This document shows, one piece after another, positions 29,687 through 37,515 of a stretch of 64,000 bases of DNA. This stretch comes from Roseiarcus sp963816065 (GTDB lineage Bacteria > Pseudomonadota > Alphaproteobacteria > Rhizobiales > Beijerinckiaceae): the NCBI GenBank assembly GCA_963816065.1, contig CAWFJG010000009.1:124001-188000 (forward strand), written 5' to 3'. The stretch's first letter is position 1. Each line of letters begins with the position of its first letter. Under the pieces are notes generated by a model that ran no database searches, had not been told where the DNA came from, and worked only from the letters and a program-made list of their open reading frames with translations. Made by a program: the position numbers and the translations under genes.

Positions 29687-30553
29687 GTGGGCCGGGCGCG
29701 AGCGCGATGGCTCGTCCGGACTGGCGCCCGGCGTCGGTCGCCGGTGAGCCGGCCGGCGTGGGGCCGCTGGTCGCCGAGCGGCGGCATCTCGTTCGTCTCG
29801 AGCAGGTCGGCAAGTCGTTCAAGAACGGCGTCGAGGCGCTCGAGAGCGTCGACCTCGAGGTCCGGCGAGGCGAGTTCCTGTCGCTGCTCGGGCCGTCGGG
29901 GTGCGGCAAGTCGACCATCCTGCGTCTCCTTGCCGGCCTGACCCAGCCCAGCCTCGGCTACATCGACTGGATCTCGACCAACCATGACCTCGGCTTCGTC
30001 TTCCAGGAGCCGACGCTGATGCCGTGGGCGAACGTGTTCGACAACGTCTGGCTGCCGCTGCGGCTTGCCGGCCAATCGCGCGCGAGCGCGCGAGCAACAG
30101 TCGAGGAGGCGCTGGCGAAGGTCGGGCTGGCCGGCTTCGAGCAAGGCCTATCCGCGCGAACTGTCGGGCGGCATGAAGATGCGCGTCTCGATCGCCCGCG
30201 CCCTCGTGACCCGCCCCGCCCTGCTTCTGATGGACGAGCCGTTCGCCGCGCTCGACGAGATCACCCGCACCAAGCTCAATGACGACCTCGTGGCGCTGAA
30301 GTGCGAACTGGACGCGACTGTGGTTTTCGTCACCCATTCGGTGTTCGAGAGCGTCTATCTGTCGGACCGGATCGTCGTCATGGCGCCGCGGCCCGGGCGA
30401 GTGGTCGCTGAAGATCGACGTGCCCGCGCCGCTGCCGCGCGACGAGGAATACCGCCTCGGGCCACGAATACGCCGAACTCTGCCGCGAGACGTCGCGTGC
30501 TCTCCATCGCGCCATGGGCGGAATCGTCGGACGAGGAGCCCCGACGAGCATGA
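29683..30553 (+). CDS. ABC importer ATPase, SsuB/TauB-like (frameshifts)
   Basis: Energy subunit of the NMT1-type importer. Walker A GPSGCGKSTILRLLAGL near residue 70, Q-loop FVFQEPTLMPWANVFDNVWL, signature LSGGMKMRVSIARAL, Walker B LLLMDEPFAALDEI and the switch THSVFESVYLSDRI. MPWANV and GGMKMR are characteristic of the nitrate/taurine class. Breaks near 30145 (FEQ / AYPRELSGG), near 30410 (PGRVVAE / IDVPAPLPRDEEY) and near 30465-30530. The start is GTG 29683 (overlapping the previous stop as GTGA) or ATG 29707. The stop at 30553 overlaps the permease ATG. Confidence 0.86.
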
Positions 30554-31338
30554 ACCGCGAACGCGCGATCCGTCTTGTGCTGCCGAGCGCGGCGTTCGTC
30601 CTGGCGATCTTCCTCTGGGAGGCGGTCGTGCGCGTCAATCACATCCCGCCGGTCATCCTGCCGGCGCCGAGCCTGATCGCTGCAGACGCTGGTCAAGGAT
30701 TGGGGGACCTTGTTCGGCTCTCTGCTCGTGACCCTGACGATCACCTTCGAGGCGCTGATCGCGGCGACCGTCGGCGGCGCGCTGCTCGCGCTGCTGTTCG
30801 CCCAGTGGCGGCCGCTCGAATACACGTTCTTCCCTTCGCGGTGATCCTGCAGGTGACGCCGGTCGATCTCGATCGCGCCGCTCCTGCTCATCTACTTGAG
30901 CTCCGGGTACGGCGGTTCTGGTCTGCGCCTTCCTCGTCGCCTTCTTCCCGATTCTCGCCAACACGTCGCTCGGATTGTCGTCGGTCGACCACAACCTCCT
31001 CGATCTCTTTCAGATGTATCGCGCCTCGCGCTGGCGGCAATTGCTATGGCTGCGCATTCCCGCCGCCCTGCCCTATTTTCTCGGCGGCCTGCGGATCGGC
31101 GGCGGCCTGGCGCTGATCGGCGCGATCGTGGCGGAGATCGCCGCGGGCTCGGCGGGCCAGGGCGCGGGCCTCGCCTTCCGCATCGTGGAATTCGGGCTAC
31201 CGGCTCAATATCCCGCGCATGTTCGCTGCGCTCGTTCTGATCTCGGTCACCGGCGTCGCGATCTTCCTCTTCACCACCGCTCTCTCGCACCTCATGCTGC
31301 GCCGCTGGCACGATAGCGCCCGGGGCCGCGAGTTGTGA
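30550..31338 (+). CDS. ABC importer permease, SsuC/TauC-like (frameshifts)
   Basis: Integral membrane subunit of the NMT1-type importer with about six helices. N-terminus AIRLVLPSAAFVLAIFLWEA and HIPPVILPAPSLI are typical. After breaks come DWGTLFGSLLVTLTITFEAL, FAVILQVTPVISIAPLLLIY, the coupling loop YRASRWRQLLWLRIPAALPY and FGGLRIGG-like LGGLRIGGGLALIGAIVAEI. Breaks near 30690, 30840, 30870, 30910 and 31195. The start overlaps the ATPase stop as ATGA and the stop overlaps the amidohydrolase GTG as GTGA, so four genes are translationally linked. The protein fragments are all family-like, so indel error is the likely cause. Confidence 0.82.
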
Positions 31339-32655
31339 CCGCGCGCCCTTCGCCGTCGTAAACCGCTTCGCTCTGCTCGGCGCGCGCGTGCTCGCCGGCG
31401 CATCTGCCCTTCGCGCCGAGCGCATCGACCGCGACGGCTTCGCCCGCGTCGATCTCCGGATCGAAGGCGGCCGCATCGCCGAGGTCGTGCCGGCGGGCGC
31501 GATGCAGGTCGGCGAAACCCCGCGCATCGACCTCGACGGCCGGATCGTCCTGCCGCCGTTCGTCGACGCGCACACCCATCTCGACAAGGCGCACATCTGG
31601 CGGCGCGCGCCGAACCCGACCGGCGACTTCGCCGGCGCGCTCGACGCCGTCGCGGCGGACCGGGCCGCCAACTGGACCGCGGCCGATGTCGCGCTGCGCA
31701 TGGACTTCTGCCTGCGCACGGCCTATCGCGCACGGAACCACGGCGATCCGTACCCATATCGACAGCATCGGGCCGCAGACCCGCATCAGCTGGCCCGCGC
31801 TCGCCGAGGCGCGCGAGCGCTGGAAAGGCCGCATCGAGCTTGCAGGCCGCGCCGCTGTTCAGGATCGACTTCGCGCTCGATCCCGCCCACATGGCCGACG
31901 TCGAGGCGATGCTCGAGGCGCACGGAACCCGCGTCCTCGGCGCCGTCACCTTCATGGTTCCCGAACTGTGCGATGGCCTCGACCGTCCTGTTCGCGCTTG
32001 CTGAGCGCAAGGGCTGGGACCTCGACTTCCACGTCGACGAGTCCGCCGATCCGGAAGCCCGCTCGCTGCGCGTCATCGCCGAGACGGCGCTCGAACGACG
32101 CTTCCCGGCCGAATCCTGGTCGGGCACTGCTGCTCGCTCGCGCTTCAGGGCGACGACGAGCACAAGCGCGGACGATCGAGGCCGTCGGCGCGCGCGGGCA
32201 TCAGCGTCGTGTCGCTGCCGATGTGCAATATGTTTTTGCAGGACCGTCAGGCCGGCCGCACGCCGCGCTGGCGCGGCGTGACTGCGCTGCACGAGCTCAG
32301 CGACGCGGGCGTCAACGTAATGATCGCCAGCGACAACGTGCGCGACCCCTTCTACGCCTATGGCGACCTCGACATGCTGGAGGTCTGGCGCGAGGCCGTG
32401 CGCATCCTGCACCTCGACTACCCATTCGCGCGCTGGGCGCCGGCGCCGTCCGCGAGGCGCCGGCCCAAGCGATGGGACTCCAACTCGAGGCCGTCCGTGC
32501 GGGCGCGCCGGCGGATCTGATCCTGACCGACGCGCGCGACTTCACCCAGCTGTTCGCGCGGCCCAACGCCGATCGCATCGTCCTGCGCGGCGGGCGCCGC
32601 GCCCCGCCTCCGCCCGATTACGCGGAACTCGCCGACCTGGAGGATCTTTCCGTGA
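31335..32655 (+). CDS. Cytosine-deaminase-like amidohydrolase (several frameshifts)
   Basis: About 435 residues when reassembled. The metal site is VDAHTHLDKAHIWRR (HxH). Further segments: ALRMDFCLRTAYRA, HGTTAIRTHIDSIGPQTRIS, LDPAHMADVEAMLEAHGTRV, WDLDFHVDESADPEARSLRV, SLPMCNMFLQDRQAGRTPRW, VMIASDNVRDPFYAYGDLDM and APADLILTDARDFTQLFARP. These match cytosine deaminase/isocytosine-type hydrolases that deaminate or open N-heterocycles. Breaks near 31350, 31735, 31850, 31970, 32125, 32180 and 32450. The GTG at 31335 overlaps the permease stop. In the given sequence the last frame runs straight into the next gene; the TGA at 32653-32655 is the expected stop. Confidence 0.78.
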
Positions 32656-32657
32656 GC

Positions 32658-34083
32658 ATGACCCACGACATCGCCGCTTTCCGCGCCCTGATCGGCCCAA
32701 TCAAGTGCGAGGACAATCCCGTCCTGGTGAAGCAGAAGAGTCGCGACTTCTACTGGTATTCGCCCGTTCTGAAGCGCGAGCTCGAGACGGTGACCGCCGA
32801 TCTCGTCGTCACGCCGAAGACCGAGGCGGAGGTTGCGACGGTGCTCGCGGCGGCCCACAAGCTCGGCATCCCCGTGACCGCGCGAGGCGCGGGAACCGGC
32901 AATTACGGCCAAGCCATGCCGCTGACCGGCGGCGTGCTTCTGAACCTGATCGAGATGAACGCAATTCTCGAGGTTGCGCGCGGGCGCGTGATCGCAGAGC
33001 CGGGCGCGCTGCTCATCGACATCGACAAGCATGGCGGCAGCCTCGGGTCAGGAATTACGCATGTTTCCCTCGACCCGGGCGACGGCGTCGATCGGCGGCT
33101 TCATCGCCGGCGGCTCTGGCGGGGTCGGCTCGATCACCTGGGGCGGCTTGCGCGACTTCGGCAACGTCCTCAGGCTGCGCGTCCTAACGATGGAGGCCGA
33201 GCCGCGCACCCTCGAACTCGCCGGCGCCGATCTCCACAAGGCGGTGCATGCCTACGGCACCAATGGCATCATCACCCAGGTCGAAATGCCGCTGACTGCC
33301 GCCTACGACTGGGTCGACGTCGTCGTCGGCTTCGACTCGTTCGACGCGGCGGCGGTCTACGCCTTCGCGCTCGGCGAGCAGGACGGGATCCTCAAGAAAC
33401 TCCTGACCGTGGTCGCCGCGCCGGCGCCGAGCCGTTACTTCCTGCGCCATCGCTCGATCATCCCCGACGGCAAGAGCGTGGTGCTGGTCATGGTCGCGCC
33501 GCACGCGCTCGACGCGCTCGAAGCCTTCACGCGGCCGGTCAACGGCGCAGACATCCTTCACGTCTCCAGCCTCCCCCACGAGGCGACGCGCGCCGGGCTG
33601 CCGCCGAATTACGAGCTCGCCTGGAACCACACCACCCTGCGCGCCCTGAGGGTCGACCCGGACATCACCTATCTGCAGATCCGCTATCCCGAGGATCCTG
33701 GGCTCCCGCTGATCAGCCGCATCCACGAGCGCTTCCGCGACGAGGTCATCGGCCATCTCGAGCTCATCCGCTTCAACGGGCGGTTGGGCTTCGCGGGCCT
33801 GCCGATGGTCCGGTTCTCGTCGGAAGAGCGGCTCCAGCAAATCATCGACGAGCACGAGGCGATGGGCGCGATGGTGTTCAACCCGCATCGCTACACGCTC
33901 GAGGAAGGCGGCATGAAGCAGACGGACGCCACCCAGCTTGCCTTCAAGCGCGAGACCGATCCGCAGGGACTGCTCAATCCCGGCAAGATGATCGCCTGGG
34001 AGGACCCGAGCTTCGACTATTCGGCCGGCCGGAACTTCCTGTTCCCGGGGCTCGAAGCACGCGCGCGGGCGGCGCAGATCTGA
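32658..34083 (+). CDS. FAD-binding oxidoreductase, GlcD/VAO type (one frameshift)
   Basis: A flavoprotein of about 475 residues with the VAO-type FAD domain at the N-terminus: TADLVVTPKTEAEVATVLAA, then IPVTARGAGTGNYGQAMPLT (pyrophosphate-binding loop) and VIAEPGALLIDID. After a break near 33045, the frame continues with TASIGGFIAGGSGGVGSITW, and the C-terminal domain ends in LLNPGKMIAWEDPSFDY. Such enzymes oxidise hydroxy acids, alcohols or amine-type substrates. GGAGG lies about 13 bases before the ATG at 32658. It follows a deaminase-like hydrolase in the same operon, so it may oxidise the hydrolysis product. Substrate unknown. Confidence 0.85.
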
Positions 34084-34094
34084 GCGAGGGGCCC

Positions 34095-34679
34095 GTGCGC
34101 ATCCTCGTCCTCTTCGCCCACCCGGTCGAGACGAGCTTCGCGGCGGCGTTGCACGGTCAGGTGGTTCGCACGCTCAGAAGCCGGGGACACGAGGTGGACG
34201 ACTGCGACCTGAACGCGGAGAAGTTCGACCCGGTCATGAGCCGCCAGGAGAGGATCGAGTACCACGACGTCGCCGTCAATCGCCGCAGCGTCGGCCCCTA
34301 CGTCGACCGCCTGCTCGCCGCCGAGGCCCTCGTTTTCTCGTTTCCGGTCTGGAACATGGGCTTCCCGGCGATTCTCAAGGGCTTCGTCGACAAGGTGTTC
34401 CTGCCGGGGGTCAGCTTCGACCTGAGGGAGAACGGCGACTACGTGCCGGCGCTGCACAACATCAAGCGCCTGGGGGTCGTATGCACCTACGGCGGTCGCC
34501 GGTTCCTCACCTTCATGATGGGCGACCCGCCGAGGCGCTTCCTGACCCGGTCGATGCGCGGGATCTGCGCCCCCGGCGCGCGCTGCGACTACGTCGCCCT
34601 TTACGACATGGACCACGCCAGACCGGAGCGCCGGAAGAGATTTCTGACCAGGGTCGAGGCGACCTTTTCGACGTGGTGA
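34095..34679 (+). CDS. NAD(P)H:quinone oxidoreductase, flavodoxin fold
   Basis: A 194-residue FMN/FAD reductase. RILVLFAHPVETSFAAALHG is the phosphate-binding N-terminus, and FSFPVWNMGFPAILKGFVDK with VFLPGVSFDL are the classic NQO/MdaB motifs. The start is GTG at 34095, with GAGGGG four bases upstream and 11 bases after the previous stop, so it is the last gene of the operon. It may recycle electrons or protect against quinones produced in the pathway. The frame is intact, unlike most of its operon. Confidence 0.88.
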   Translation: MRILVLFAHPVETSFAAALHGQVVRTLRSRGHEVDDCDLNAEKFDPVMSRQERIEYHDVAVNRRSVGPYVDRLLAAEALVFSFPVWNMGFPAILKGFVDKVFLPGVSFDLRENGDYVPALHNIKRLGVVCTYGGRRFLTFMMGDPPRRFLTRSMRGICAPGARCDYVALYDMDHARPERRKRFLTRVEATFSTW

Positions 34680-34817
34680 GGCGGGCGGAAGCGCGCGCGC
34701 TCAGGCGCGGCGGTTCCCCTCATTGCCCGCGCTGTGATCCGCATCACAGAGCGGCGGCGTCGGCGAAGCGCAGGCTGTCTCCGACATTCGCCGCAAGCGC
34801 GAGGAAAGGACACTCAA

Positions 34818-35084
34818 ATGGCACATGCACAGCGCTCCCAGGGCCTTCGGCTCCGCGTCAGCCTGGAGGCGGACGCGCTTCTCGCGAACCTCAGCGTGGA
34901 CGCGTATTCGGCGGCCTGCCTGCGGGCCGAGGAGGCGAGCAGCAAGCAAATGGCTGAGGATTGGAACGCCGTCGCCGACGCCATCGCGCGCAAGTCGCGC
35001 AGGCGGGCGGGTTTGATGATGCTGACGACTTCCCCTGACGCCACGCTCGCGGCGCAAACGGGGCCCGTCTGGCCCTTCACGTAG
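34818..35084 (+). CDS. Small hypothetical protein
   Basis: An 88-residue protein starting MAHAQRSQGLRLRVSLEADA, mixed helical, no signal peptide or membrane segment, unknown family. AAGGA precedes the ATG at 34818 at good spacing, which supports translation. It is separated by 138 bases from the quinone reductase gene and lies beyond the catabolic operon, so its link to it is doubtful. The residues RKSRRRAG near 60 are strongly basic. Confidence 0.55.
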   Translation: MAHAQRSQGLRLRVSLEADALLANLSVDAYSAACLRAEEASSKQMAEDWNAVADAIARKSRRRAGLMMLTTSPDATLAAQTGPVWPFT

Positions 35085-35147
35085 TTGGGCCGGCGGTGAA
35101 CTGGTCGGCGCCCTGAACGTCGAGCGCCAGCCCGAGCGCGCTCAAGT

Positions 35148-35419
35148 TCACGGACGCCTGAAGGCGATCCGCAGGAGTTGGATAGCCCCGTCCTCGAAGC
35201 CGGAAGCGGCTTCGTCCAGACAGCGCAGGTAGCCGGCGACCTTTTCCGAGCCAACCAGGTGTTCCGCGCGGCGAGGAGCGGCTTCTCCCATTCGCGCAAG
35301 GTCCGCGCGTAGCGCAGGCGGTGGTTCACGAGCGTCTCGACCTCGAAACCGCGCGAGGCGGCTTCCAGCGCCTCGTGCGCCATCGGCAATTCGCCCTCTC
35401 GCCAGATTGTCTCGCGCAT
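35148..35419 (-). pseudogene. C-terminal remnant of a methyltransferase-like gene (resembles cyclopropane-fatty-acid synthase)
   Basis: MRETIWREGELPMAHEALEA continues with NHRLRYARTLREWEKPLLAA and, after a break near 35255, VAGYLRCLDEAASGFEDGAI, ending AFRRP. The pattern HYARTLREW followed by an about 50-residue helical tail resembles the C-terminus of CFA-synthase-type SAM methyltransferases. The SAM-binding N-terminal domain is absent: clpS ends about 80 bases upstream. It is best read as a truncated remnant. The family assignment is from short motifs only. Confidence 0.4.
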
Positions 35420-35500
35420 GAACGGCGTGAGCTTGCGGATCCGGCCGTATGCGATCGTCGGCAGCGACAGCGCTCCGCCGACAGAAGGCGAAGAACCGCC

Positions 35501-35806
35501 TCACTCCTCGGGCTCGGTGTCGAACCGGAGCGGATAGCCGCGCATCGCGCCGGCCTCGGTGCCGCGCACGGCCTTGGTCTCGGCGATGTCCTTGGCGAAC
35601 ACCCCGACCACGCAAATGCCTTTCTTGTGCGCGGTCAGCATCACGGCCAGCGCCTGCGACTCGTTCATGCGGAAGACGGCCTTCAGGACCTCGACCACGA
35701 AGTCCCGCGGCGTATAGTCGTCGTTGAACAGCAGCACCTTGTGCAGGCGCGGTTGGTCGACCTTCGTTTGCGTCTTGGTCCGGACCTTGGTGGCGGACTT
35801 GCTCAT
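35501..35806 (-). CDS. clpS: ATP-dependent Clp protease adaptor ClpS
   Basis: A 101-residue adaptor that delivers N-degron substrates to ClpAP. The core reads LHKVLLFNDDYTPRDFVVEV near residues 22-41, with the Asn-Asp-Asp that grips the N-terminal residue, then MLTAHKKGICVVGVF and the C-terminal ETKAV segment. The ATG at 35806 (MSKSATKVRTKTQTK) gives the usual basic N-terminal tail. clpA, the usual neighbour, is not next to it here; a truncated methyltransferase-like remnant follows instead. Confidence 0.95.
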   Translation of the reverse strand: MSKSATKVRTKTQTKVDQPRLHKVLLFNDDYTPRDFVVEVLKAVFRMNESQALAVMLTAHKKGICVVGVFAKDIAETKAVRGTEAGAMRGYPLRFDTEPEE

Positions 35807-35930
35807 CGTGGCCCCCGGAGGCAGGCTGGATGCGTCGCGCCCATCCTCGCATGCGGCGCGCCGCTGTTTCAAGCGCCGGCGAGACTCCTGCGAAGCCGTG
35901 CGCCTCCCCTCGATCCGAGAAAGGCCGCCG

Positions 35931-36945
35931 ATGCTGAATACCCGACAGAAGGTCCTGCGCAACTTCTGGTACGCCACCCGACCGGCCGAGGCCTTGAAGG
36001 ACGGACCGAAGCCGTTCCGGCTTCTCGGTCAGCCGATCGTTCTCTTTCTCGACGAAAAGGGCGAGCCGGCCGCGCTCGAAGACCGCTGTTGCCATCGCAC
36101 GGCCAAATTGTCGAAAGGCTGGATCAAGGACGGCCATATCGTCTGCGGCTATCACGGCTGGGAGTACGATCGCACCGGCAAGCTGGTGAACATTCCCCAG
36201 TTCCCGTTCGAACAGGCCGTCCCTGACGCGCGGGCGAAGGCGTTCCTCGCCAAGAAGCGTTACGGCTACGTCTGGGTCTGCCTCGGCGACCCGCTGCTTG
36301 ACATTCCCGACCTGCCCGAGGACCGCGACCCGGGCTTCCGCCGCATCCATCAGTTCGACGACGTCTGGAGCTGCTCGGCCTTGCGGATGATGGAGAATTC
36401 CTTCGACAACGCCCATTTCGCCTTCGTGCACAAGAACACGTTCGGCGATATCGCCCAGCCGAAGCCGGAAAAATACGAGATCGTCGAGACCGATTACGGT
36501 TTCGTCGCCGAGACCATCGTGCCGGTCAAAAATCCCCCGGAGGCGGCGCGCATCACCGGCACGACCGAACCCTGGACGAGGCGCACGATGCGCAACGCCT
36601 GGTTCATGCCGTTCTGCCGCACGATGGACATGGAATACCCTTCCGGCCTCAGGCACCTGATCTTCAATTCGGCGACTCCGATCGACGACGGCTCGATCCA
36701 GCTCGTGCAGGTGCTGTTCCGCAACGACCGCGAGGAGGATTGTTCGACCGAGGAGCTTCGCGCCTGGGACGGCAAGATCATCGAGGAGGATCGCGAGATC
36801 CTCGAAGTCGACCGACCCTGACGCGATCGTCGACATGAGCCGCAAGCTCGAGATGCACATGCCGTCCGACCGCCCCGGCATGCTGATGCGCCAGAGGCTC
36901 AACGCTCTGCTCGAGGCGCATGGCGAGCGCGAAGTCCCGCGCTGA
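35931..36945 (+). CDS. Rieske non-haem iron oxygenase, vanillate-demethylase-like (one frameshift)
   Basis: About 337 residues; oxygenase component of a ring-hydroxylating or O-demethylating system. The Rieske [2Fe-2S] ligands are in DRCCHRTAKL (CxH) and CGYHGW (CxxH) near residues 48-78. The mononuclear iron site is ENSFDNAHFAFVH near 160, with Asp and two His. Near 36813 the frame slips: EDREILE continues as TDPDAIVDMSRKLEMHMPSD in another frame and stops at 36945. Start ATG at 35931 is preceded by GAGAAAGG. A reductase partner is not seen nearby, so it must use one encoded elsewhere. Substrate unknown. Confidence 0.87.
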
Positions 36946-37050
36946 CCGCGTCTCGCCGCTGGCGGTCGGTTCGGATCGGTCATAGAATGCGTTTGACCGC
37001 ACCGCCGCGCGAGCAGCCGGCGATCGGAGGCAGATTCCGGGGGTTTCGCC

Positions 37051-37410
37051 ATGCGCATTGGACTGATGGTCGCTGTCGGCGGGCTGGCGCTGACGTCATG
37101 GGACGGCCCGGCTCAGGCGGGTCCGTGCGCCGACGAAATCTACCAGGCCGACATCGCAATCAACAAGCGGCTCGACGAGATCGCGGCGAACGGAAAGGCC
37201 GGCACGGAATCGACGTTCGCCACCATGCACCGTCAACCCACTCCGGCGACCATCGCCGGCGCCGAGGAGAAAGCGGGCGACGTTTCCGCCTCCGGCGTGC
37301 AGGACGTGCGCAAGTTCATGGCGGAGGCGCGCCAGGCCGACGACGCCGGCGACCAGGCCGGCTGCGAGAAGGCGCTGGCGGAGGCCAGGACCATCGTCGG
37401 GCTTCAGTAG
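37051..37410 (+). CDS. Small secreted protein, unknown function
   Basis: A 119-residue protein with a signal peptide (MRIGLMVAVGGLALTSWDGP, cut near AQAG) and a helical, charged mature part containing two cysteines (near residues 27 and 109) and the segment QDVRKFMAEARQADDAGDQA. It resembles small periplasmic proteins of Hyphomicrobiales, but I cannot name a family. GGGGG lies upstream of the ATG. It is followed by an 105-base spacer and the large helicase fusion gene. Confidence 0.75.
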   Translation: MRIGLMVAVGGLALTSWDGPAQAGPCADEIYQADIAINKRLDEIAANGKAGTESTFATMHRQPTPATIAGAEEKAGDVSASGVQDVRKFMAEARQADDAGDQAGCEKALAEARTIVGLQ

Positions 37411-37503
37411 GCTTCGGCGGGCCTCCGGGCGGCGGCGCGTTCGCGTTGCGGCGCCGCCCGGTCCGCGAGGACGCCGCGCCGGTTCATTCGCGCGCGGTTG
37501 GCG

Positions 37504-37509
37504 TATACT
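37504..37509 (+). promoter_or_regulatory. TATACT -10 element giving a possible leaderless start
   Basis: TATACT ends six bases before the ATG at 37516 of the helicase fusion, so transcription would begin at or next to that A. No ribosome site precedes the ATG. A clear -35 was not found; 37481-37486 (GGTTCA) is at the right distance but weak. Confidence 0.4.
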
Positions 37510-37515
37510 CGCCGA

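Noticed and set aside
8700..36820. Programmed frameshifting as the cause of the broken genes
   Set aside because: The breaks are at unrelated sequences, go in both directions and hit many unrelated genes; no shared slippery site was seen.
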